Below are positions 55,754-63,505 of a stretch of DNA of 64,000 bases, in pieces. Position numbers and translations under genes: made by a program. The stretch spans positions 62,001-126,000 of the IMG/VR virus record IMGVR_UViG_3300027541_000009; one strand, 5' to 3'. The notes under the pieces were generated by a model, which saw only the letters and a list, made by a program, of their open reading frames with translations, made no database searches and was not told the DNA's origin. Source of the DNA: a virus. The stretch's first letter is position 1; each line of letters begins with the position of its first letter.

Positions 55754-55783
55754 TTGACAGATTACCTGTCAAACCCTTATAAT
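55754..55783 (+). promoter_or_regulatory. Sigma70 promoter with inverted repeat over the -35 box
   Basis: TTGACA (55754-55759), 18-base spacer, TATAAT (55778-55783). TTGACAG (55754-55760) is inversely repeated as CTGTCAA (55766-55772). It drives the genes from 55806. Confidence 0.8.
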
Positions 55784-55805
55784 ACTAAGGTCAACATTCA
55801 AAACA

Positions 55806-56021
55806 ATGACTCTCACAGCAAAATTCAAGAAAGACGTTCAAACCCTTCGTGGTGCAGCAAACGGTGACTTCTACCTTGATGTAAAGAATCCTAAACTCTA
55901 TAAAAAGGTTCGTCGTTTTTATGAGAATGAGGGTGTAGTATTCTCTGGTGATCCACTGGATGATTATGAGATGCTTATGGAATATGTTCTTGCTGATCTT
56001 GAATCCGTTGAAGTTGCATGA
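55806..56021 (+). CDS. Small conserved cyanophage protein
   Basis: 71 residues: MTLTAKFKKDVQTLRGAANG, DFYLDVKNPKLYKKVRRFYE and EGVVFSGDPLDDYEMLMEYV. Helical and charged; no assigned domain. First gene after a consensus sigma70 promoter, so early. The stop overlaps the next start (ATGA). Confidence 0.75.
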   Translation: MTLTAKFKKDVQTLRGAANGDFYLDVKNPKLYKKVRRFYENEGVVFSGDPLDDYEMLMEYVLADLESVEVA

Positions 56022-56266
56022 CAACACGACTTCCTAAGGTTCTTTTGGAACGAGAAGGATATCGCTTCGTAGAAGTTGGTATTCTTGAGATTAACGGTAA
56101 ACCCGATTACCGTCTCCAAAAACAAAATGAGTACACCAAACGCTGGAATGACATTTATCTTTTTGATAATGTTCTACAATGCTCTACTGCAATGGAGGAT
56201 ATTGAATATGCTAAATGGTTGGACCCAGACCGTGTTCCTTGTTATGTGAAAGACGATGAAGATTAA
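56018..56266 (+). CDS. Small conserved protein
   Basis: 82 residues: LPKVLLEREGYRFVEVGILE, INGKPDYRLQKQNEYTKRWN, then a helix and the acidic end CYVKDDED. A mixed alpha/beta pattern, unknown function. Coupled to the gene before. Confidence 0.7.
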   Translation: MTTRLPKVLLEREGYRFVEVGILEINGKPDYRLQKQNEYTKRWNDIYLFDNVLQCSTAMEDIEYAKWLDPDRVPCYVKDDED

Positions 56267-56271
56267 TTAAA

Positions 56272-56928
56272 ATGTTAAATCATATTGAACGAATAAAAAT
56301 TTGTTCCGAAGTAGCTATTAAACTTTATTACGATTTTAATTTCGAATATAGTCTAAAAGCAAAAGCGGATGAGACAGTAGACTATTCTAAAAATCAAAAA
56401 GAACAAGTACCCTTAGAAAAAGGAGAAGCAACATCTACTGTTATACATAATATCAATGGGCAACCTCATACTTGGACAGAGAATAGGAAATACATTCAAT
56501 TTTTGAATGCAAATATGCCTTACATTCTCAAAGAATTTGGTCTCTCCAATCAACCAATTGAAGTAGCAAATTCTTGGATTAATCGTCATTCTAAAGGGGG
56601 AAGAACTGTAGAACACAAGCATCAATTTGTTGATATTGTTGTTAGTTCTTACCTTCATTGTCCACCAAATAGTGGAAATCTCTTGATAAGAGATCCATTA
56701 GAATATCATAGGGCAAATGATGTCGTAGAATCTGCTTTCTCTAAACAAGTAAAATATCAGTATCCTTGGATTGAAGTTCCTGTTAAAACAAATGAACTTG
56801 TAATCTTTCCTGGATGGGTAAATCACAAAACAGAAGAAAGCAATTCTGATTTTGATAGATATGTTATGACTTTTAATCTCAAGTATATGCATGGTCCAAT
56901 GATGGGTGAAAGTCCCGGGATGACTTAA
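56272..56928 (+). CDS. Putative 2OG-Fe(II) oxygenase
   Basis: 218 residues. The C-terminal two-thirds is a cupin-type dioxygenase of a family common in marine phages: VANSWINRHSKGGRTVEHKH, VVSSYLHCPPNSGNLLIRDP, ELVIFPGWVNHKTEES and DRYVMTFNLKY. The His residues in EHKH and WVNHK would bind iron and Arg in DRYVMTF the 2-oxoglutarate. Such enzymes hydroxylate proteins, nucleobases or small molecules; the substrate is unknown. It lies in the early unit after the tRNA island. Confidence 0.8.
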   Translation: MLNHIERIKICSEVAIKLYYDFNFEYSLKAKADETVDYSKNQKEQVPLEKGEATSTVIHNINGQPHTWTENRKYIQFLNANMPYILKEFGLSNQPIEVANSWINRHSKGGRTVEHKHQFVDIVVSSYLHCPPNSGNLLIRDPLEYHRANDVVESAFSKQVKYQYPWIEVPVKTNELVIFPGWVNHKTEESNSDFDRYVMTFNLKYMHGPMMGESPGMT

Positions 56929-56956
56929 AAAGCGCACTGGTCGGGAGCAACCCCTT

Positions 56957-57193
56957 ATGGCAAAATCTGATCTACTTCGTTGGATTGGAAACATTCTCCT
57001 CATAATTGGTTATCAAACTATGCTATGGGGAGAATTTAAATATGGTTTAATGATAAAGGTTGTTGGAGGATTACTCACAGTACCCTTTGCTATTAAACTT
57101 AAACTTTGGGATGTACTATTCTTATGTGCATTCTTTGGTATTACCGAGATATCAAAGTTAACCCAACTTTTCTTTAGTCCTGGAACGACTTAA
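56957..57193 (+). CDS. Small multispanning membrane protein
   Basis: 78 residues with two or three transmembrane helices: LLRWIGNILLIIGYQTMLWG (about 6-25), YGLMIKVVGGLLTVPFAI (about 29-46) and LWDVLFLCAFFGITEISK (about 50-67). I recall similar proteins in other cyanophages; role unknown. GGGAG 12 bases upstream is the likely ribosome site. Confidence 0.7.
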   Translation: MAKSDLLRWIGNILLIIGYQTMLWGEFKYGLMIKVVGGLLTVPFAIKLKLWDVLFLCAFFGITEISKLTQLFFSPGTT

Positions 57194-57234
57194 AACTTAT
57201 ACTGGTGGAGTCAAAATGACCCTATTATGAGTTT

Positions 57235-57310
57235 ATTGCCTCTCTCAAGGGCAATTGGTGCGGATGGGACTCTCTCCCGCCTGGTTTCTTGCCTCCAGTC
57301 AAAGGGCAAG
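57235..57310. repeat. Two related hairpins in the gap before the glycan cluster
   Basis: ATTGCC-(9)-GGCAAT (57235-57255) and CTTGCC-(11)-GGCAAG (57288-57310) share arms and loop words (TCAAG / TCAAAG) and are each followed by GG-GCG. Between them lies GGGA-CTCTC-TCCC. The 199-base gap has no plausible gene. Confidence 0.55.
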
Positions 57311-57329
57311 TGGCGAGCCTGAGTTACAT

Positions 57330-57359
57330 AAGAGGAGTTGCATAAACTCCTCTTTTTTT
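57330..57359 (+). terminator. Intrinsic terminator
   Basis: 9-bp stem AGAGGAGTT/AACTCCTCT, 5-base loop, then a run of seven T. Confidence 0.92.
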
Positions 57360-57392
57360 GTATACTATATACTAAGAGAAATTTATTGGTCT

Positions 57393-58505
57393 ATGAGTGA
57401 GTACAAGAAAACGGCACTTGTGTTAGGTGCTGGTGGCTTTATTGGAAGTCATATGGTAAGAAGATTAAAGTCTGAAGGTTATTGGGTGCGTGGTGTAGAC
57501 CTCAAGTATCCAGAATTTTCAATTTCTGAAGCAGATGAATTCATTCAGGGAGACCTGAGGGATATGAACTTTGTTCGCCGTGTTCTTGAATTTAAAGGAG
57601 AGCAAGGAAACTTTTATAACTCAGTTCCTTATCGATATATTCTACCCTTCCATGAAATCTATCAGTTCGCTGCTGATATGGGCGGTGCAGGATTTGTTTT
57701 CACTGGAGAAAATGATGCTGATATTATGCACAACTCTGCAACCATCAACTTAAATGTTCTTGAAGCACAGCGTCAATTGAATGAAACTTTTGATGGTGTT
57801 GATAATGGCACCGCTTGTGTTCGCCCAGTATTAGATTATAAAACTAAAATTTTCTATTCTGGATCTGCTTGTATGTATCCAGAACATAATCAATTAGATC
57901 CAGACAATCCCGATTGTCGTGAAGAGTCCGCTTATCCTGCTAACCCAGATTCCGAGTATGGTTGGGAAAAACTCTTCTCAGAGAGACTCTTCTTCGCTTA
58001 TCACCGCAACTATGGTATTCCTGTGCGGGTTGCTAGGTATCATAATATCTTTGGACCTGAAGGAACCTGGACTGGTGGTAGAGAAAAAGCACCCGCAGCA
58101 ATCTGTCGTAAAGTTGCCTACCTTTCAGAGGAAGGTGGAACCATCGAGGTGTGGGGAGACGGGCTACAAACTCGTTCCTTCCTGTATATTGATGAATGCA
58201 TCGAAGCAACCCGCAGAATGATGAATAGTGATTTCATCGGACCTGTTAATATTGGTTCCGAAGAAATGGTAACCATTAATCAACTCGTAGATACTGCTGC
58301 TAAAGTTGCAGGTAAAGTCGTAGAGAAGAATCATATTGATGGTCCTCTTGGAGTTCGTGGACGCAATTCAAATAATGATTTGATTCGCGAAAAACTTGGT
58401 TGGGATTATTCACAGACTCTGGAAGAAGGTATCCGCAAGACTTATGAGTGGATTAATACGCAAATGAAAAAGGTGGAAGAGGTGAAAGGTGACAGTAAAG
58501 AATGA
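57393..58505 (+). CDS. GDP-mannose 3,5-epimerase-like NAD-dependent epimerase
   Basis: 370 residues from ATG 57393; the frame is open further upstream through the terminator, which excludes earlier starts. Rossmann motif LGAGGFIGSHMVRR, then FYSGSACMYPEHNQL (Cys of GME), YGWEKLFSERL (YxxxK), REKAPAAICRK (catalytic Lys region), EVWGDGLQTRSFLYIDECIE and NIGSEEMVTINQLV. The series follows plant and bacterial GDP-mannose 3,5-epimerase closely, more than GalE. The product would be GDP-L-galactose or GDP-L-gulose. It opens a sugar-nucleotide and glycan cluster. Confidence 0.88.
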   Translation: MSEYKKTALVLGAGGFIGSHMVRRLKSEGYWVRGVDLKYPEFSISEADEFIQGDLRDMNFVRRVLEFKGEQGNFYNSVPYRYILPFHEIYQFAADMGGAGFVFTGENDADIMHNSATINLNVLEAQRQLNETFDGVDNGTACVRPVLDYKTKIFYSGSACMYPEHNQLDPDNPDCREESAYPANPDSEYGWEKLFSERLFFAYHRNYGIPVRVARYHNIFGPEGTWTGGREKAPAAICRKVAYLSEEGGTIEVWGDGLQTRSFLYIDECIEATRRMMNSDFIGPVNIGSEEMVTINQLVDTAAKVAGKVVEKNHIDGPLGVRGRNSNNDLIREKLGWDYSQTLEEGIRKTYEWINTQMKKVEEVKGDSKE

Positions 58506-59232
58506 TTTGGATATCGACTTTGATTATATTAATCAAAAACTTAAATCTGGACTAAAACTTAGAATTGATGTGGGTCTTTCCTGTGATATGGGAAGATCTA
58601 AACGATGGATTAATTTTATTGATGATGTTTTTGTTATTGGTATTGAACCCCACCCAGAAAATTGTTCTTCCCTAAAGGAACTTTTAGTTAGAACAAGAGG
58701 TGGAGATAGATTCTATCTTATCGAAGCTGCAATTGATAATGTTGAAGAACCAACTACAAAAGAATTTTATGGATTTGGTTGGGATGTTTGGCCAAATAAT
58801 CCAGGATGTTCTTCACTACTCAAACCAAAGGGTAGGTTTGAGAATTCTACAGAAAATGTGTATAATGTGGATGTCATTTCTTTAAAGTCTATATTGGATA
58901 ATATTGATTATGATGTAGTAGAAGTCTTAAAAACTGACACGCAGGGTAACGATCTTAATGTTATTAAGAGTCTTGGTGACCACATTAAAAATGTCGTCTT
59001 CATTGATTCTGAATATGATGAATCTGATGACTATGAAAATGCAAATACTGGTGGTGAGTTAGATGAATATTTGGTAGAAAATAATTTTAAAAAATATCAG
59101 ATGATTCTTCAACCGACAAGAGATATGATGGTTGAAGATACGCGATATATGAACACTCTAATAGAAGACATAGATAAGTATTCGGATGATTATACATTTG
59201 AATCTCATGAAGTTATGGTTGATGTAGAATGA
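58489..59232 (+). CDS. FkbM-family methyltransferase
   Basis: 247 residues from GTG 58489, which overlaps the epimerase gene by 17 bases. LRIDVGLSCDMGRS (SAM loop), VIGIEPHPENCSSL (acidic ribose-binding motif), VDVISLKSILDNIDYDVVEV and LKTDTQGNDLNVIKSLG are FkbM hallmarks. FkbM enzymes O-methylate sugars or polyketides; the context suggests methylating a glycan. The stop overlaps the next ATG. Confidence 0.88.
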   Translation: MTVKNDLDIDFDYINQKLKSGLKLRIDVGLSCDMGRSKRWINFIDDVFVIGIEPHPENCSSLKELLVRTRGGDRFYLIEAAIDNVEEPTTKEFYGFGWDVWPNNPGCSSLLKPKGRFENSTENVYNVDVISLKSILDNIDYDVVEVLKTDTQGNDLNVIKSLGDHIKNVVFIDSEYDESDDYENANTGGELDEYLVENNFKKYQMILQPTRDMMVEDTRYMNTLIEDIDKYSDDYTFESHEVMVDVE

Positions 59233-60080
59233 AAATTACTATTCTTGGTTCCAGTGGGCAAATTGGTGCCTACCTTTCGGAGTATCTTCGAGAAAAAGGT
59301 CATACTGTTATTGACTTTGATAAGGTGGAAACACCCAATCATGATATGACTGTGATACCGAATCAATATCTTGAGAATGCAATTGAGACTGCAGACTTTG
59401 TATTCTTTCTTGCATTTGATGTTGGTGGGTCTCGTTACCTGAAGAAGTATCAACATACTTTCCAGTTCATTGATAATAACGCTCGCTTGATGGCAAATGC
59501 ATTTGGACTTCTTAAAAAGTATAATAAGAGATTTGTATTTGCATCATCTCAAATGAGCAACATGAGTTACTCTCCATATGGGGTACTCAAAAATGTTGGA
59601 GAACTTTATACCAAATCTCTTAATGGACTTATTGTTAAGTTCTGGAATGTATATGGTATCGAAAAGGACCATGACAAAGCACATGTTATCACAGACTTCA
59701 TCCGTAAAGGATTTGAGACTGGTGCAATTGATATGCTTACTGATGGTCAGGAAGAACGGGAGTTTCTATATGCTGAAGACTGCTGCGAAGCACTTGAGGC
59801 AATTATGGAAAACTATAATGAATTTACCTCAGAAGATAATCTTCATATTACAAGCTTTAAGTCAACAAAAATCATTGACATTGCAAGTATTATTTGTGGA
59901 CAATTTAATTTGATCGGAAAGTATGATGTAAAAGTTCAACCATCTGATCAAAAAGATAGTGTACAGATGGATAAAAGAAATAGACCAGATACCTATTTGA
60001 TGAAATGGTGGACCCCTAAAACCACAATTGATCAAGGTATTGCTAAAGTATTTGAAGCAATGAAAGGAGATTATCTATGA
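59229..60080 (+). CDS. NAD-dependent epimerase/dehydratase
   Basis: 283 residues. KITILGSSGQIGAYLSEYL is the glycine-rich nucleotide loop; FVFASSQMSNMSYSPYGVLK carries the Ser and the YxxxK active site (YGVLK); EREFLYAEDCCEALEAIM is a typical C-terminal sugar-nucleotide segment. A short member of the extended SDR family; substrate unclear. Coupled by 4-base overlaps to both neighbours. Confidence 0.88.
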   Translation: MKITILGSSGQIGAYLSEYLREKGHTVIDFDKVETPNHDMTVIPNQYLENAIETADFVFFLAFDVGGSRYLKKYQHTFQFIDNNARLMANAFGLLKKYNKRFVFASSQMSNMSYSPYGVLKNVGELYTKSLNGLIVKFWNVYGIEKDHDKAHVITDFIRKGFETGAIDMLTDGQEEREFLYAEDCCEALEAIMENYNEFTSEDNLHITSFKSTKIIDIASIICGQFNLIGKYDVKVQPSDQKDSVQMDKRNRPDTYLMKWWTPKTTIDQGIAKVFEAMKGDYL

Positions 60081-61069
60081 AGATATTTGTTACTGGATGC
60101 GCGGGACTCCTTGGGTCCAATTATACTCGACATCTTTTAGCGAACGGTCATAAGGTAATAGGTATTGATGATCTTTCTGGTGGATATAAAGCGTTTCTTC
60201 CAAAGGCAGAAAATTTTACATTTGCAAAATTTGATCTTGAAAGGAGAAAAAAAGTAGTTGAATTGTTCGAAGAACATAAACCAGATGTCCTTTTGCATTT
60301 TGCTGCATATGCTGCTGAAGGACTATCACCTTTTATTCGAAACTATAACTATAGAAACAATCTTATTTGTTCTGCCAATTTAATTAATGAATGTATCAAG
60401 CACGATACTAAAATGATTTTCACCTCTAGTATGGCAGTCTATGGTGAGCAAGAACCACCATTCACTGAAGATAAGCGTCCTCAACCAATTGACCCATATG
60501 GTATTGCTAAGTATGCTGTCGAGTGTGATTTAAAATTAGCTCACGAACAGTTTGGACTTCGATACAATATTGTTCGTCCTCATAATGTTCTTGGAATTTA
60601 CCAAAACATTTGGGACCGTTATCGAAATGTGATTGGTATTTTCATTCGCAAAACTTTGAATGGTCAACCAATTCTTGTTTATGGTGATGGGGAACAGACT
60701 CGTGCTTTCTCCGATATCAAATATTATATGGAACCATTTGATAAACTTCTTACAGAATATGATGGAGAAATTTTTAATATTGGTGCCGATAAACATTTTA
60801 CTTTGAATGAGGTTGCTGAAACCGTACAGAAGATTGGTAAGAAATATGGATATGAAGTTCCTATTGAACATGGTGAACCAAGACATGAAGTTAAGCACGC
60901 ATATTGTGATCATACAAAAGCAAAAAGTATGTTAGAATTCAGGGATGAAACAAAACTTGAAGAACTAATTGAAAGTATGTTTATCTGGGCTATGAAGCAA
61001 CCGAATAGAAAAGTGAAGAGTATGGAATATGAAGTTACTAAAGACATTTACGATTATTGGAGAAATTAA
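60077..61069 (+). CDS. UDP-glucose 4-epimerase-like protein
   Basis: 330 residues. GCAGLLGSNYTRHLL (GxxGxxG), VIGIDDLSGGYKAFL, DVLLHFAAYAAEG, TSSMAVYGEQEPPF and YGIAKYAVE (YxxxK, about 145-149) are the GalE-type order. The C-terminal part VYGDGEQTRAFSDI and HAYCDHTKAKSML fits sugar-nucleotide epimerases. It probably interconverts UDP-hexoses for the cluster; other UDP-sugar epimerases are alternatives. Confidence 0.9.
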   Translation: MKIFVTGCAGLLGSNYTRHLLANGHKVIGIDDLSGGYKAFLPKAENFTFAKFDLERRKKVVELFEEHKPDVLLHFAAYAAEGLSPFIRNYNYRNNLICSANLINECIKHDTKMIFTSSMAVYGEQEPPFTEDKRPQPIDPYGIAKYAVECDLKLAHEQFGLRYNIVRPHNVLGIYQNIWDRYRNVIGIFIRKTLNGQPILVYGDGEQTRAFSDIKYYMEPFDKLLTEYDGEIFNIGADKHFTLNEVAETVQKIGKKYGYEVPIEHGEPRHEVKHAYCDHTKAKSMLEFRDETKLEELIESMFIWAMKQPNRKVKSMEYEVTKDIYDYWRN

Positions 61070-61741
61070 ATGACAACTAGAACTATCGAAATTACAAAAC
61101 AAGATTTTGAATCTAAATCGGAACTGCTGGAATATGATTATGAATTTCTTTCCAAATTGGAAGGAATGTTTGATCATAGTGAAGGTGGATTATTTAATTG
61201 GAGAACAGCTGAAAATATGGTTCACCAATTAAAATTTCATAAAAAATATTTGCAAAAGATTCAACCAAAGTATATCTTGGAAATTGGAACTTTTAAGGGA
61301 TTTTATTCTTACGTTGTTAAAAAAGAAATACCTGAAGTAAAAGTTTATACTTTTGGTATTAATGAGGAAAGTCAACTTTGTGTTGATGCAATTAATGAAC
61401 TTTATGGTGAAAATTTTATTACTTTTTTTCCCGGAGATTCTTTAGAAACTTTAACTTCTTTTGACAACCCAGATGACATTCCATTTGATATGGCATGGGT
61501 AGATGGTGGACATAGTTACGAATGTGCTATTTCCGATTTGGTAAATTGTGGAAAATTGGGAATAGAAAATATCTTAATCGATGATTGTGATATGGGACAA
61601 GTAACCGCTGCCTTAAGAGATTTTTGTAATATGGTTTTTTCCGATAATGAAAATGATTATTCTTATTCTATTAAAGATTATAGTCCAAATGAAAGAATGA
61701 TAACCTATTTGTCCAGAGAAAAAATTTATGAAAATATTTGA
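61070..61741 (+). CDS. Class I SAM-dependent methyltransferase
   Basis: 223 residues. KYILEIGTFKGFYSYVVK is SAM motif I, VYTFGINEESQLCVDA motif II, and FDMAWVDGGHSYECAISDLV, then NILIDDCDMGQV belongs to the Methyltransf_24-like group often found in glycan clusters. It begins directly after the epimerase stop and overlaps the next gene by 14 bases. Confidence 0.85.
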   Translation: MTTRTIEITKQDFESKSELLEYDYEFLSKLEGMFDHSEGGLFNWRTAENMVHQLKFHKKYLQKIQPKYILEIGTFKGFYSYVVKKEIPEVKVYTFGINEESQLCVDAINELYGENFITFFPGDSLETLTSFDNPDDIPFDMAWVDGGHSYECAISDLVNCGKLGIENILIDDCDMGQVTAALRDFCNMVFSDNENDYSYSIKDYSPNERMITYLSREKIYENI

Positions 61742-62582
61742 TTCCTTTAGATTTTTTAATGAGTTAGAGATACTTGAAATACGTTTCAATCTCCTTTATG
61801 ACTATGTGGATTATTTTGTTATAACAGAATGTCCATATACTACTATGGGTGATGAAAAACCTCTTTATTATTTGGAGAACAAAGAACGTTTTTCCAAATT
61901 TAACGATAAGGTTATTCATGATGTAATGGATGAAATCCCTGTGGATTTTACTGCATTTTTAGAAAAACAAAAATTTCATACTGCATATGAAGACATTGAT
62001 CCAAATTGTGGACAAAGATATATTGATATTCCTCTCCCCTATCAAAGGGATATGTATGCAAGAAATTATACTGCAGTCTCGATTGAAAAAGCAGGAGTGA
62101 CTGATGATGATATTGTTATAACAAGTGATGCTGATGAAATTGTAAATCCATTAATTTTAGAAAATCTAAATTGGTTTAATCCTAATAATTTATATGTTGC
62201 AATGCAGAGAGCATTTTATTATAATCTTAATACTCATTATCATGATAATTGGAGAGGTTCAAGAATTTGTACTTGGAAAAAAATAAAAAATCTTTCTATA
62301 GACAAACTGAGAGATAGTATGTGGAATGAATCTTATCGAATTCAAGATGGTGGATGGCATTGGAGTTATTTTGGTGGTGTGGAAAGATATAAACAAAAAA
62401 TGGTCGCAGGTGCCGATGCTCAACCTTCAATAATAGTGAATGCCGAAGATATAGTCAGTGAAAAGAAAGACCCTTTGGGTAGAGGTGTAAATTATTTTCC
62501 TGTTCCTATAGATGAATCATTTCCACAGTACATTGTAGATAATCAAGAAAAATATTCAGAATTTATTACGCCATGGAATTGA
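61728..62582 (+). CDS. Glycosyltransferase family 17-like
   Basis: 284 residues. MKIFDSFRFFNELEILEIRF, LYDYVDYFVITEC, RDMYARNYTAVSIEKAGVTD, DDIVITSDADEIVNP (DxD) and WHWSYFGGVERYKQKM follow GT17 (N-acetylglucosaminyltransferase III-like) enzymes. It would add a sugar, possibly GlcNAc, to a surface or capsid glycan. Overlaps both neighbours by 10-14 bases. Confidence 0.85.
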   Translation: MKIFDSFRFFNELEILEIRFNLLYDYVDYFVITECPYTTMGDEKPLYYLENKERFSKFNDKVIHDVMDEIPVDFTAFLEKQKFHTAYEDIDPNCGQRYIDIPLPYQRDMYARNYTAVSIEKAGVTDDDIVITSDADEIVNPLILENLNWFNPNNLYVAMQRAFYYNLNTHYHDNWRGSRICTWKKIKNLSIDKLRDSMWNESYRIQDGGWHWSYFGGVERYKQKMVAGADAQPSIIVNAEDIVSEKKDPLGRGVNYFPVPIDESFPQYIVDNQEKYSEFITPWN

Positions 62583-63505
62583 TTGAAGGTGTAGCACTTT
62601 CAAAACTATGTGATTATTCTTTCGGAGACCAGTCTGGTCAATGGGGGAATATTTTTACATCATTTATGAAAGATGCTAATTTATTGAATCTTGAATTCGT
62701 TAATAGATTATTTGAGATTAAAAAAAGCAGAGATTATATGACTCTGTTTATTGATAATATTCGTTTATATAAAAGACATATTGTTGAGGTTAGTGATTCT
62801 GATAGACCATATGTCAATTCATTAATGGAAAGGAGTGATTTATTAAATCTTTGCTCAAATTTTCCTGAAATGAATTTTATTATTTTCACAAATCTTGAGG
62901 ATACTCCCATTGATGATTATATCTTTGACTTGATACCCAATAATGTTTTGTGCATTTCTGCAGTAAATGCTATTGCTAATGGTGGAAAAGTTATCCCAGC
63001 TCCTTATGGACTGCAGAGAGCAATGAATCCTAATGATATGAGAGTATCTGAAATTAAAGGCGCTTCAAAAAATCTTCCAAATAATCCTCCCGGACTTTTA
63101 TATGTGAGTCACAACGAATCTTCCAATGAAGAAAGGAAGGGAATAAAAGAAATGTTCAGGAATAAATCTTGGGCAGTGGTACATGAAAATAGAGTTTCTT
63201 TTTCTGTGTTTCTTTATAATCTTAGTCAATCAAAATTTATGATATGCCCAAGAGGAAATGCTATTGATTGTCATCGTAATTGGGAAGTTCTTTATATGAG
63301 AAGAGTTCCAATTATGAAGAGGCATCTTTATTTGGAAACTTTATTTGCAGATTACCCTGTTCTTTTTGTGGATAAATACTCCGAAGTAAATGAAAATCTA
63401 TTAATAGAAAACGATCATTTATTCCAAAAAGCTCAAAAAATGGATTTGTCTGGATTGACACTTCCAAAATTTTTTGATAATATCGTAAATAAGTACACGA
63501 ATTAA
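62573..63505 (+). CDS. Putative glycosyltransferase, exostosin-like
   Basis: 310 residues. The C-terminal half reads LLYVSHNESSNEERKGIKEM and FMICPRGNAIDCHRNWEVLY, then MRRVPIMKR, the nucleotide-sugar binding signature of exostosin-like GT-B enzymes. The N-terminal half (about 1-150) is unfamiliar. It probably builds the same glycan as the GT17 gene it overlaps by 10 bases. Confidence 0.7.
   Translation: MELIEGVALSKLCDYSFGDQSGQWGNIFTSFMKDANLLNLEFVNRLFEIKKSRDYMTLFIDNIRLYKRHIVEVSDSDRPYVNSLMERSDLLNLCSNFPEMNFIIFTNLEDTPIDDYIFDLIPNNVLCISAVNAIANGGKVIPAPYGLQRAMNPNDMRVSEIKGASKNLPNNPPGLLYVSHNESSNEERKGIKEMFRNKSWAVVHENRVSFSVFLYNLSQSKFMICPRGNAIDCHRNWEVLYMRRVPIMKRHLYLETLFADYPVLFVDKYSEVNENLLIENDHLFQKAQKMDLSGLTLPKFFDNIVNKYTN

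Noticed and set aside
57255-57300. Antisense tRNA remnant
   Set aside because: The inverse strand reads AGTCCCATCCGCACC, like a tRNA 3' end, but the T-loop is wrong and no 5' half or anticodon arm exists.
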